A program made the position numbers and the translations under genes. A DNA stretch of 26,056 nt, from positions 1 to 26,056 of the IMG/VR virus record IMGVR_UViG_3300037041_000888. One strand, given 5' to 3'. Shown here one piece after another: positions 1-7,300 of the stretch (position 1 is the stretch's first letter; each line of letters opens with the position of its first letter). The notes below the pieces were generated by a model. It saw only the letters and a list, made by a program, of their open reading frames with translations. It made no database searches and was not told the DNA's origin. This DNA comes from a virus.

Positions 1-24
1 GGTTGGGGTTAATTGGTTGCTCAT
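1..24 (-). CDS. Start of a gene running off the left edge of the window (partial)
   Basis: An ATG follows the recT-like stop codon by four bases and opens a frame that stays open to the window edge. The eight visible residues are MSNQLTPT, which nearly repeat the first residues of the upstream RecT-like protein (MSNQLTTT). Position right after recT would suit an exonuclease or another recombination or replication gene, but eight residues cannot show that. Confidence 0.45.
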
Positions 25-28
25 GCTT

Positions 29-727
29 CTATTTTTGTGAGTTTAAAAATGTGTTTCGTGCCTCGTTGAGTAGTGCAATCTGCTCGGCGGTAAGTTCGTA
101 TGATGCGAACAACTTATCGAGTAGTTCCTCACCCGCTACTATGCGAGTAAGTGCCGACTGAAAGGCTTTTGCGCTTATTGGCTTCAATGGCTTGGCCTCG
201 ATTGTTTCGGGCGTTGGTTGGGTTGTTTCCGTGCTTGTTGGCGTGGCCTCGATGGTTTCTTGTGTCGGCATCTCCTCGGGAACGTACACGGGTACATCGT
301 AAATGTCGGGCGTGTACCACTTTACGCCGTTGCTCATTGCACGGGCAAAAAGCATATTTTTTGGAAACTTATCGATGTTTTTTGTACCCGCTTTTTTAGC
401 ATCTTCGATGGTAAACGTAGACGTGCCGATTTTCTCGCCTTTAGAATAGTAGTCAATCTCGCATATCGTGTCGCTATGCTTGGTAACTCGGTAGTCATAA
501 CGCCCGCTTGCTTTTACACGGCAGGCCATTAAACCCGCACCGATAACCGGCTTACCTTGGATTATATGAATGCCAGTCATGGCGGCGAATGGTTGGATGC
601 CGAACTCCTTACCCGCTTGAATCTTAACGGCGGCTTGTGCTGCCGACTTAATATCGGGGAACATACCCGATTGGGCGAATGATTGTGCGATTGATAGCAC
701 CTCGGTTGTTGTTAGTTGATTGCTCAT
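29..727 (-). CDS. recT: RecT-family single-strand annealing protein
   Basis: This 232-residue protein resembles the RecT family of phage single-strand annealing proteins, which bind single-stranded DNA and pair complementary strands during phage recombination. The sequence shows the family pattern I know: an N-terminal helical stretch, a segment around residues 39-60 reading FGIQPFAAMTGIHIIQGKPV, an SGRYDYRV segment, a TIEDAKKAG segment, and PKNMLFARAMSNGVKWYTPDI followed by VYVPEEM. The C-terminal third (TQETIEATPTSTETT and onward) is a low-complexity linker followed by a small helical domain. I chose the ATG at 727. A longer GTG-started frame to 775 would overlap the upstream gene's end and adds residues with no family resemblance. 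It belongs to the unit that starts at the promoter near 1345. The family is clear; the exact subfamily is not. Confidence 0.72.
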   Translation of the reverse strand: MSNQLTTTEVLSIAQSFAQSGMFPDIKSAAQAAVKIQAGKEFGIQPFAAMTGIHIIQGKPVIGAGLMACRVKASGRYDYRVTKHSDTICEIDYYSKGEKIGTSTFTIEDAKKAGTKNIDKFPKNMLFARAMSNGVKWYTPDIYDVPVYVPEEMPTQETIEATPTSTETTQPTPETIEAKPLKPISAKAFQSALTRIVAGEELLDKLFASYELTAEQIALLNEARNTFLNSQK

Positions 728-750
728 GGTTTTTATTTGAGGGTTTAAAA

Positions 751-879
751 TTAGTTGTCTTGTTGTTGGTCGCACGCATCGTCATCAATACGGGCAAGTT
801 TGGCATCGAGTTCGTCTTGTTTGGCGTTTAAATCGCTTATAAACTCGTGCAATTCTTCGTCATTAAGATGTAACGGCAT
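751..879 (-). CDS. Small acidic protein of unknown function
   Basis: This is a 42-residue acidic, probably helical peptide starting MPLHLNDEELHEF and ending DDDACDQQQDN. I place the start at the ATG at 879, which overlaps the end of the upstream small gene by 17 bases. A longer frame from an ATG at 936 (61 residues) is also open but would overlap that gene by 74 bases. Nothing in it identifies a function. It sits between a probable DNA-binding protein and the RecT-like gene in the same unit, so an early, recombination-related or regulatory role is possible but not shown. Confidence 0.45.
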   Translation of the reverse strand: MPLHLNDEELHEFISDLNAKQDELDAKLARIDDDACDQQQDN

Positions 880-1030
880 TGGCTTTGATTTTATAGGGTT
901 CGCTAATTTTTTTGGCGTACTGCTTAACTTTGTCATGTACGCTAACTGGCAACAACAAGGTAAGTTGCTTGCGTGGTGTCCGCCATTCGGGCGGTCTGCC
1001 GACTCGTGGTGTGTGGGTTTTTTTACTCAT
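863..1030 (-). CDS. Small ribbon-helix-helix-like DNA-binding protein
   Basis: This frame encodes 55 residues: MSKKTHTPRVGRPPEW at the N-terminus, then a strand-like KQLTLLLPVSVHDKVKQYAKK. The pattern of a basic N-terminus with GRPP, then Q(L)TLxLPVxxHDKVKxYAKK, resembles the short ribbon-helix-helix (Arc/MetJ-type) fold, where the strand binds the major groove and the protein works as a dimer. Ribbon-helix-helix proteins commonly act as small repressors, so it might regulate the unit it belongs to. The ATG lies 13 bases downstream of the stop of the zinc-knuckle gene. The assignment is from the pattern of a short sequence and could be wrong. The second helix would end near the C-terminus (residues around 43-55), which is short for the fold. 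Confidence 0.5.
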   Translation of the reverse strand: MSKKTHTPRVGRPPEWRTPRKQLTLLLPVSVHDKVKQYAKKISEPYKIKANAVTS

Positions 1031-1042
1031 GTGAATTGATTT

Positions 1043-1315
1043 TTAGAATATGAATTTAATAATTAATTTTTTTGCGCAGTCATTGCCAACTGGGAATAAA
1101 CCTTGTGAATCTTCTATATCATCACCGCCATGTGATACAATATTACCACTTGTAAGCATGTGTACATACTTTGTTTTTTCCATGTTTTTGATTCGCTTAC
1201 CGCAGATGCAACAAGTGTTTGAGTCTTCGCCATATTTTTCTAGATTGGCATAGTAATTAGGCGATTGCAGTTCTTGTAATGGAATCTCGATAATGCGTTG
1301 AATTGTGTTGCTCAT
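1043..1315 (-). CDS. Small protein with a zinc-knuckle-like cysteine motif
   Basis: This 90-residue protein carries a CCICGK motif (Cys35, Cys36, Cys38), two histidines (about residues 52 and 62) and Cys80 in a GNDCAKK segment. That spacing could build one zinc site, so a small structural zinc domain is likely. No catalytic motif is visible. It is the first gene after the TATATTTG promoter, so it should be the first expressed gene of the left-hand transcription unit that also carries recT. The name of the family is not known to me. Confidence 0.6.
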   Translation of the reverse strand: MSNTIQRIIEIPLQELQSPNYYANLEKYGEDSNTCCICGKRIKNMEKTKYVHMLTSGNIVSHGGDDIEDSQGLFPVGNDCAKKLIIKFIF

Positions 1316-1341
1316 TTTGTTTTGATTTGATGTTTGTAGTG

Positions 1342-1349
1342 CAAATATA
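1342..1349 (-). promoter_or_regulatory. Candidate Bacteroidota promoter, -7 element TATATTTG
   Basis: The minus strand reads CGTTGTATATTTGCACTAC, an exact match to the Bacteroidota -7 consensus TAnnTTTG, in an AT-rich gap. No good TTTG is visible at the -33 position. It lies about 27 bases upstream of the ATG at 1315 and just downstream of the terminator that follows the endolysin gene. This is where a new transcription unit (zinc-knuckle protein, ribbon-helix-helix-like protein, recT) would be expected to start. Confidence 0.6.
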
Positions 1350-1399
1350 CAACGAATTTCTAATTTATGTAATTAGATATTATTTATCTTGTTAATAAA

Positions 1400-1424
1400 A
1401 TGCAAAAGGCGGTAGAAACCGCCT
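1400..1424 (-). terminator. Rho-independent terminator after the endolysin gene
   Basis: On the minus strand AGGCGGT, a TTCT loop and ACCGCCT form a perfect 7-bp stem (1424-1407), followed by TTTTGCATTTTATT. It lies about 30 bases after the endolysin stop codon. It ends the lysis/late transcription unit and is followed by the promoter near 1345. Confidence 0.8.
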
Positions 1425-1454
1425 CTTGTACATGAAAAAAACAACAACTAATAA

Positions 1455-1940
1455 TTATGGTTTGTAGCCGTGAGGGTACATTTTTTGCATCTGCGCAATC
1501 GTGGCCCCGTTGGTGCGCTGAAAATGGGGCATATCCGTGAACTTCCACGAACCGCCCCACTCCCACCCGTAGCGGGTAAAAATATCAACCACCTCACGCC
1601 AATCGGCTCGGCCATCGCCATCGAAATCGACATTGGTTTCCCATGAGGCGGACTCAAATGTGCCGTTCTTGTCCTTATCAACAAGTAGAACTATATCAAT
1701 CGCTCGGCCATAATTGTGCCACGATTGCCCCGCTCGGGCATTGGTTACCTTCTTGCCCGGCTTCGTTCGGCCGATGGCATATAACGACTCTTGCTCGGCA
1801 TTGGTGCGTAGGGTGTGGCTGAATCGGCATATCGCTCGGCCTTTCAAGGCTTCGCAAATTTCATCGTAAATCAATCGTGCCTCATCCCGCACAACGGGGG
1901 CGAGTAGTTCGATTCGGTCGAGTGTTATTTTGTCCTTCAT
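1455..1940 (-). CDS. Endolysin, peptidase M15 family (D-Ala-D-Ala carboxypeptidase / L-Ala-D-Glu endopeptidase type)
   Basis: This 161-residue protein has the zinc peptidase signature of family M15: SWHNYGRAID (Ser73, His75, Asp82) and DMPHFQ (His139), giving the His/Asp/His zinc ligands. M15 endolysins cut peptide cross-links of peptidoglycan from the periplasm. Between the two motifs (residues 86-115) there are two acidic stretches, DKDKNGTF and DFDGDGRADW, which look like calcium-binding loops; a calcium-dependent M15 endolysin is known in phage T5. No signal peptide is visible, so release should depend on a holin. The gene follows the spanin candidate by two bases and precedes a terminator, so it closes the lysis cassette. 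The family call is strong; which bond it cuts is not visible. Confidence 0.87.
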   Translation of the reverse strand: MKDKITLDRIELLAPVVRDEARLIYDEICEALKGRAICRFSHTLRTNAEQESLYAIGRTKPGKKVTNARAGQSWHNYGRAIDIVLLVDKDKNGTFESASWETNVDFDGDGRADWREVVDIFTRYGWEWGGSWKFTDMPHFQRTNGATIAQMQKMYPHGYKP

Positions 1941-1942
1941 AG

Positions 1943-2419
1943 TTAGTATATTTTTTTAAACCATACGCCTAATACAAAAACCAAACCCGCACCCGCAATA
2001 AAACCGCCGATAAGGAGGTTCTTGGCTCTCTCCTTCATCTTTTCGGCTTCGGCTCGGTAGTTATCCCGCTCGATTTTTATAAGGCTTATTTCGGCTTTAT
2101 TTTCGGTGAATATTGAATCCCTAAAAATCAAGGTATCACGGCTTGGAATGATAACTGGGTATGGTACTTTGACGATGCGATCCGTTCCGATAACCGTATC
2201 ACAGTCGATGTATTCGGCTTGCCACAATGTATCATGCTTGCCCTCTTTAAATTCGATTGTCTGCTTATATTCAACTCGGCTCGGGTAAGCGTTAGCGCAA
2301 AATGTAGCACCCGAATATGGGTACTGAATACCCAAGCGGGCGATTTTCTTAGTTGCTCTTTTTTCAGTCATGCACGATGCAAATAGCATGAGCATGAAAA
2401 TAAAAATTGATGTTCGCAT
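1943..2419 (-). CDS. Probable one-piece spanin (u-spanin): N-terminal lipoprotein with C-terminal membrane anchor
   Basis: The 158-residue protein begins with a lipoprotein signal (MRTSIFIFMLMLFASC, lipid-modified Cys16) and ends with a transmembrane helix (LLIGGFIAGAGLVFVLGVWF) and a short basic tail, KKIY. Between them lies a strand-rich region (residues about 45-110) and a charged helix or coiled coil (NYRAEAEKMKERAKN). An outer-membrane lipid anchor plus an inner-membrane C-terminal helix in one chain is the topology of a u-spanin (as in phage T1), which fuses the two membranes in the last step of Gram-negative lysis. It sits two bases before the endolysin gene, which supports a lysis role. 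A plain lipoprotein with a C-terminal helix of other function is the alternative. Confidence 0.62.
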   Translation of the reverse strand: MRTSIFIFMLMLFASCMTEKRATKKIARLGIQYPYSGATFCANAYPSRVEYKQTIEFKEGKHDTLWQAEYIDCDTVIGTDRIVKVPYPVIIPSRDTLIFRDSIFTENKAEISLIKIERDNYRAEAEKMKERAKNLLIGGFIAGAGLVFVLGVWFKKIY

Positions 2420-2420
2420 A

Positions 2421-2464
2421 TTACTTTACTTTTAGGCAAAGATAGTAAACTATTTACTTTACTT
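2421..2464. repeat. Direct repeat TTACTTTACTT flanking the spanin/endolysin promoter
   Basis: The 11-base sequence TTACTTTACTT occurs at 2421-2431 and again at 2454-2464. The copies start 33 bases apart, about three turns of the helix, with the candidate -7 element between them. The second copy overlaps the end of the upstream 70-residue gene. They could be operator half sites; chance in AT-rich DNA is the alternative. Confidence 0.4.
2437..2444 (-). promoter_or_regulatory. Candidate Bacteroidota promoter, -7 element TATCTTTG
   Basis: The minus strand reads TTTACTATCTTTGCC in the short gap upstream of the spanin candidate, matching TAnnTTTG. The ATG at 2419 lies 17 bases downstream. No TTTG at -33 is visible. 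It would give the spanin and endolysin their own promoter inside the late region. Confidence 0.42.
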
Positions 2465-2666
2465 GTATCTCTTGAATCTTGGCGAAGGTCTCACCACCGA
2501 TGTTAACTTGGTGGAAAACCACATCCACACCTTTAAGGTTAAAATTTACCCGCATAGCATCTTCAATGGTAAGCGGTACTGCCGTTATCATAAGCGAATC
2601 TTTCTGCTCGAAAAACATAACGTACCAGTAGGCCATCTCCTCGATATAGTGCAACCATCCGCTCAT
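2454..2666 (-). CDS. Small protein of unknown function
   Basis: This 70-residue protein starts MSGWLHYIEEMAYWYVMFFEQ and continues with alternating strand-like segments. I see no signal peptide, zinc motif or catalytic pattern. The start overlaps the stop of the preceding gene by four bases (ATGA type), which suggests translational coupling. It lies in the lysis region between a phosphoesterase and the spanin candidate, but nothing in the sequence ties it to lysis. Confidence 0.6.
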   Translation of the reverse strand: MSGWLHYIEEMAYWYVMFFEQKDSLMITAVPLTIEDAMRVNFNLKGVDVVFHQVNIGGETFAKIQEIQVK

Positions 2667-2911
2667 TCGTCATCTTCTTCTTCAACATCAAAAATCTCAT
2701 CGTGTAACTCGCAGATGCAGTAATCAATTATCTTGAGTGCCTTGCGCCGTATTCGTTTAATTCGGCGTTTATCCTCGTTACTCATCAAGGCCGTGTCCAT
2801 ATCGCTCACGGCTTGAATTGCGTTGTATGATGCTCCGATGTATTCGGGAGTGGATGTAGGAGGTAAGAACTCCATCTCAACGGCTTCGGTTATAGTATCT
2901 TGCCCTTCCAT
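2663..2911 (-). CDS. Small protein of unknown function, acidic C-terminus
   Basis: This 82-residue protein has a central basic helix (EDKRRIKRIRRKALKIIDY) and ends in an acidic tail (FDVEEEDDE). The gene overlaps the end of the phosphoesterase gene by 22 bases and the next gene by four. I do not recognise a family. Charge segregation of this kind suits a small binding or adaptor protein, but that is only a guess. Confidence 0.6.
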   Translation of the reverse strand: MEGQDTITEAVEMEFLPPTSTPEYIGASYNAIQAVSDMDTALMSNEDKRRIKRIRRKALKIIDYCICELHDEIFDVEEEDDE

Positions 2912-3858
2912 ATACGCTTGTTTTGTACCTCGTAATTATCGCCATCAATATCCACCACTGCAAACCCATGATTCCACTTATTTATGGGCAGATACGCCGG
3001 GTGCAACTCCGAAAGGCAACCGAGGCTCCAAGTAGTTACTATGTTGCCGTTTAAATTCGGCTCGGTGTGTTCGCTTGTTTGGTGGTTATGCCCTTGCATT
3101 GCGCTCACCTTGGCTCTTAAAAACAAGCCCCTTGCTACGTTAACAGGCGAAAAGAAACCCGAACTAAATTCATGCCCGTGTATGATGTTCAAATCACCCG
3201 CTTTCATTATCCTTTTTTCGCCTATAATTTCAACATCGGCTCTTTTTTTTATTATTGCGTTCAATTCAAATTCCTCAACGCCTACAAGTTCACCCGCCTT
3301 TTGCCAAAGAAAATGCTCGTATCGCTCCTCGTGGTTTCCTATTTTGAAATACACCTTGCACTTAAACAAATTGTTTAAGGTCTCCATAAATTGCTCGAAG
3401 GAATTTAATTCCTCGGCAAAGTGTCGCTTCTTTGGATCACGCACAAAACGGCTTAACCCGTGAAAATCCAAGGTATCACCATTGAGCAAAATAGCATCGG
3501 GTTTGTAGTGCTTTAAATAATCAAACGTGGCCGTTAATGCCTCGATGCTATGATAAGGTATGTGTATGTCGCTTAACACCGCCAACCGCTTCGCATCAAT
3601 CCGAAACGGCTCGTATATCGTCTCATCCGATGTCGGTAAGTTGTACGGGTTCTTTGGCCTTTCCTTTGCTTCGTGAGTAACAGTTACACCTCCCTTACCG
3701 CCGTGCTTGCCCTCGATTCGCCGTAATGATGTGCGGGCATCTTCAACGTCTTTGAAGGTTAGTTTTTCTTTCTCGTACATTATCCGAGAAAGTTTCAAAG
3801 TGGGCATCTCCATGCCGAATTTGTCTCTATACTGGCGAGCGATGTCCGCTTTAGTCAT
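2890..3858 (-). CDS. Calcineurin-like metallophosphoesterase
   Basis: The 322-residue protein has the full set of metallophosphoesterase motifs: LSDIHIPYH (Asp97, His99), NGDTLDFHG (Asp128), GNHEERYEH (Asn175, His176), IIHGHE (His227 and His229) and GHNH (His257, His259). These bind two metal ions and hydrolyse phosphomonoesters or phosphodiesters. The first 90 residues are separate: a helix-rich N-terminus (TKADIARQYRDKFG and on) that looks like a small helix-turn-helix, then a linker. That suggests action on nucleic acid, though the substrate is not visible. It sits between the holin candidate and the spanin region and probably shares their transcript. Catalytic residues all appear intact. 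Confidence 0.82.
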   Translation of the reverse strand: MTKADIARQYRDKFGMEMPTLKLSRIMYEKEKLTFKDVEDARTSLRRIEGKHGGKGGVTVTHEAKERPKNPYNLPTSDETIYEPFRIDAKRLAVLSDIHIPYHSIEALTATFDYLKHYKPDAILLNGDTLDFHGLSRFVRDPKKRHFAEELNSFEQFMETLNNLFKCKVYFKIGNHEERYEHFLWQKAGELVGVEEFELNAIIKKRADVEIIGEKRIMKAGDLNIIHGHEFSSGFFSPVNVARGLFLRAKVSAMQGHNHQTSEHTEPNLNGNIVTTWSLGCLSELHPAYLPINKWNHGFAVVDIDGDNYEVQNKRIWKGKIL

Positions 3859-3867
3859 ATGGCAAAA

Positions 3868-4140
3868 TTAGGGGGTTGATGTTGTTTTTACTTGCGTGTC
3901 CGTATTACTTAACGTAGGTTCATTACTGCCTTCGCCATATTGAGTATAAGCGGGATTAATCCAATTTATAATTACGGGAATAATTGCGAAGGTCGATGCA
4001 AGTAATATGTCCTTGATGCAGTTAGCATCGAAACATAATGTACCATCTTTGTGCCGAGCGGCTAACAAGGAAAGAAAGGCAACAATAAACGCCTTTAAAA
4101 AACTGCCGAATGGCGATGCCATGATTTTAGATATAGTCAT
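3868..4140 (-). CDS. Probable holin, two transmembrane helices
   Basis: The 90-residue protein has two hydrophobic segments, SFLKAFIVAFLSLLAA (about 13-28) and DILLASTFAIIPVIINWI (about 44-61), joined by a short polar loop with two cysteines. A hydrophilic tail follows (NPAYTQYG and onward). The arrangement, with an IIPVIINWINP-like second helix, resembles small phage holins that I know from several tailed phages. Holins form the inner-membrane lesion that starts lysis. Its overlap of 14 bases with the 88-residue gene and its place a few kilobases before the endolysin support this. Confidence 0.6.
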   Translation of the reverse strand: MTISKIMASPFGSFLKAFIVAFLSLLAARHKDGTLCFDANCIKDILLASTFAIIPVIINWINPAYTQYGEGSNEPTLSNTDTQVKTTSTP

Positions 4141-4393
4141 ATCCGTTGGGTAATTTAGTGAATATTTTATTTCGGTCGAAAATTAACTCCATGCCCTTAA
4201 AATAAACAAGCTTAGCCATCGGTACACGCTTAGTTTCCTTGATTACTTGCACCCGTTCTTCTAAACGTGCCGTGCGGTCGAGTAATACTTTTACATCGTT
4301 TTTTAGGTCGATTACGAACCACGATAAGATGGTGAGTAAACCGGGCGTAAGCCACGCCTTCACTTGGTCGATTGTGTTGGATTGCGTAGCCAT
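4127..4393 (-). CDS. Small membrane protein with one hydrophobic helix and a coiled coil; possible holin partner
   Basis: The 88-residue protein has a single hydrophobic segment (AWLTPGLLTILSWFVI, about 13-28), followed directly by a charged helix (DLKNDVKVLLDRTARLEERVQVI) that can form a coiled coil, and then a short C-terminal domain. This layout is like that of haemolysin XhlA-type or other accessory holin proteins. It overlaps the holin candidate downstream and shares one base with the end of the fibre gene upstream. An anchor for a tail or membrane complex is an alternative. Confidence 0.5.
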   Translation of the reverse strand: MATQSNTIDQVKAWLTPGLLTILSWFVIDLKNDVKVLLDRTARLEERVQVIKETKRVPMAKLVYFKGMELIFDRNKIFTKLPNGYDYI

Positions 4394-7300
4394 TAATATG
4401 TAATATTAAATTGTGAACGAATGGCCTCGTGTATATTATTTGCAAACGTTTCGGATTGCGCAATGATTGCGCCCATGTGCTGATATATCGCACTTCCGCC
4501 CCAATACAAATCAAACGTTGGGTTAAGTGCTGATGGTGCGGCCGTTACCGTACTACTTGCCGCATAGGCGTTGTTGGCAATTATGCGCCCACGCAATGTG
4601 GCCGCCGTATTATTTGGCTTGTTAATCATTGATATAACATGAGTTTTCGGCACCACAATTGTACTTGCGCCGGGCGCAATATTCATTACGTTAGCCGCTC
4701 CGTTAGTTATGGTTGTTCGTATTGTATTGGTTGTAGTCCATAGCAATACAAATCCACGAGTTGTTGTTGTTGTAGTTCCTGTGCCGATAATTAATGCAGT
4801 CAAATTTGCACTTTTTGACACCGCATAAAGGCCGTATGTTGCCGTTAACCCATTGTGCATGAAGTTATAAGTACCGGCGGCGGCTGAACCGGCGACAGTC
4901 ATTTGTTGACCGCTTACGGTTTGATTGTTAATTACTGCTATGCCGTTATCCTTTACAATTGTACCGCCCGTGTATATAATAGGCTGATTGGCGGGTGTTG
5001 CTTGTGTGAAATTGTTTGCTCCGATTTGGTCATAAATAGTAACCACACGACCAATCGTACCCGCACAATGGGAGTTGATTAAGGCCTCGTTTAAGTAGCC
5101 GTTATTATCGTGTCCGATATTAATTTCCGCGTTATCACTTTCTCGGCGAATACGAATTAATGGCTGACCAAAATACGCACCACGCAATAAGAACGGCCAC
5201 CATCCTGAGTGCCACGATGTTGGGTACTTATCAGCAATGGTTGTAAATATTGCCAATTCGTTTGAGTCAACATATGATGTGCCGTTGACATTCGATGCCG
5301 TTACTCGGCACCATACACGCTCGCCCGATTGTAGCGGTTGTAATACATAGGTGCTTGTTATGGCACCCGCAATCATCGTGAGGCCGTAGTACCATTGATA
5401 GGATACAGTTGGTGTAGGCGAACCCGTAATTGTAAGTGGTACGATTGAGCATGATAATGTTTGCGATACAACTTGAATACCGCTAATTATTGGAACGCCA
5501 GTTATAATGGCACCACACGCACCGAGCGAGGCAATCTCGATATAATTCGATGGCGTAATAATGTCGGGCGTTATGCCGTTGGTTGCTGTTTCGAGTATGC
5601 GAATCCAACGCCCATTGTCGGTCGGTTGCACAATGTATGTTGCGCCCGTTTGCAGTGGTGCGTAATCAGTCCAAGTAACACCGCTATCGGTAGAATATTG
5701 CCACTTGCGGGTAATGGTTGAACTTGGTGTTCCCGTGTACACGCCATCTTGTGAAAACAAGGTGCTTCCCGATGTATAACTACCGAAAATAACGGGCGGT
5801 TGAAGTATTGCGGGTGGGCTTGTTGGTACGATTACATTCGATGCCAATACACTTGGGCCGATTGCGTTTGTGGCCGTTACCTCGCTTTGAATATTAGCAC
5901 CGCTATCGGCTAAAATTGTGGTATAGGTTGACGATGTTGCACCGCCAATCGCAACGCCATTGCGTAACCAACGATAGGTATAGGTAATTGTTCCGCTACC
6001 AGTCCATGTTCCATCGGTGGTGGTGAGTACACTACCAACCAATGTTGCACCCGTTACAACGGGGGCGGTTACATTGATAGGTGCGCTATCGATGTACTCC
6101 GAATTAGTGAACGCTTGCCCTGTTCCAACTGGGTTGGTTGCAGTTACACGGCAGCGTATTACACGCCCAATATCGGCAGTTATTACCACCTTGGTTGCGC
6201 CCGTTTGTAATGGGGCATAGTTGCTCCACGTTGCGCCGCCATCGGTGCTATATTGCCATAAATAAGTATATACTGTAATCGGAGGGGAGGCATTCCACGA
6301 ACCCAAATTAATAGACAATGTATCGCCCGGCGTATTGTTTCCAATTATGCTCGGTGCGACTACGTTCACGGGGGCATTACCTACTGCAGTAATCGAGTTA
6401 CTTACTTGTGATGCTACGCCGTAGGCGTTGGTGGCCGTTACTACGCAAGTTATAACCGCTCCGTAGTCGCTCGCTTGAATTATGTACGATGGTGTTGTTG
6501 CTACCGATGTAATACCACTAAACCACTCGTATGTGTACACGATTGGAGATGTGCCGTTCCACGTTCCAACCGATACCGCCATTGTTGCGCCCGTAATTGG
6601 TGAGCCACCGCCCGCAACGGAAATAATCGGAGGCGTAGCGTTTGATGGAGGCGTAACGCCAGGCCCCGATGGAACAACAATATTGTTACTCGTTGCCGAT
6701 GCAGTGCCGCCTAAATTCGTGCCCGTAACCACGCAAGTAATACTATCACCGATGTCGCTCGGTTGTACTTGGTATGTGTTGCTATTCGTGCCAATCGGCG
6801 TGATTCCGTTTAGCCATTGGTAACTATACGTTATGTTGTTACCTTGCCAAGTGCCGATAAAACATTCGATAACTTGGCCGGGATTAGCGGGGCCACCGCC
6901 GACTACCACAATGCTCGGTGCTACGATATTAACGGGCGAGTAATCACCCGCAGTAATCGTGTTCGATGTTGCCGAGTTGCTACCTGCGGGGTTAACCGCA
7001 GTAACTACGCAAGTGATGTTTGCGAGGGTGTCGGTAATTACGAGTTGATATTGCGCCGAGTTATCACCTACGGGCGTTGCACCCGAAAACCATTGAAAGT
7101 TGTATGTAATGTTCGTACCGCTCCACGAACCAACCGAGCAAGTTAGTTGCGAACCTAAAGTAGTGCCACCGCTTATTGTCGGTGTAGTAATATTTTGCGG
7201 TGAGTAATCACCCGCCGTGATCATGTTACTTGCTTGTGTTCCATTCGGGTTTATTCCATTCGATGCGGTTACAAAACACTTGATGTCCTTTAAACTATCG

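Noticed and set aside
728-775. GTG start at 775 for the RecT-like protein
   Set aside because: The extra 16 residues overlap the upstream gene's end and do not match the family. The ATG at 727 is normal.
5461-7146. Plus-strand open frames opposite the fibre gene (for example 6482-6823 and 6817-7146)
   Set aside because: They mirror the Val/Thr/Gly-rich repeats of the fibre gene, break at every domain boundary and lack any start context.
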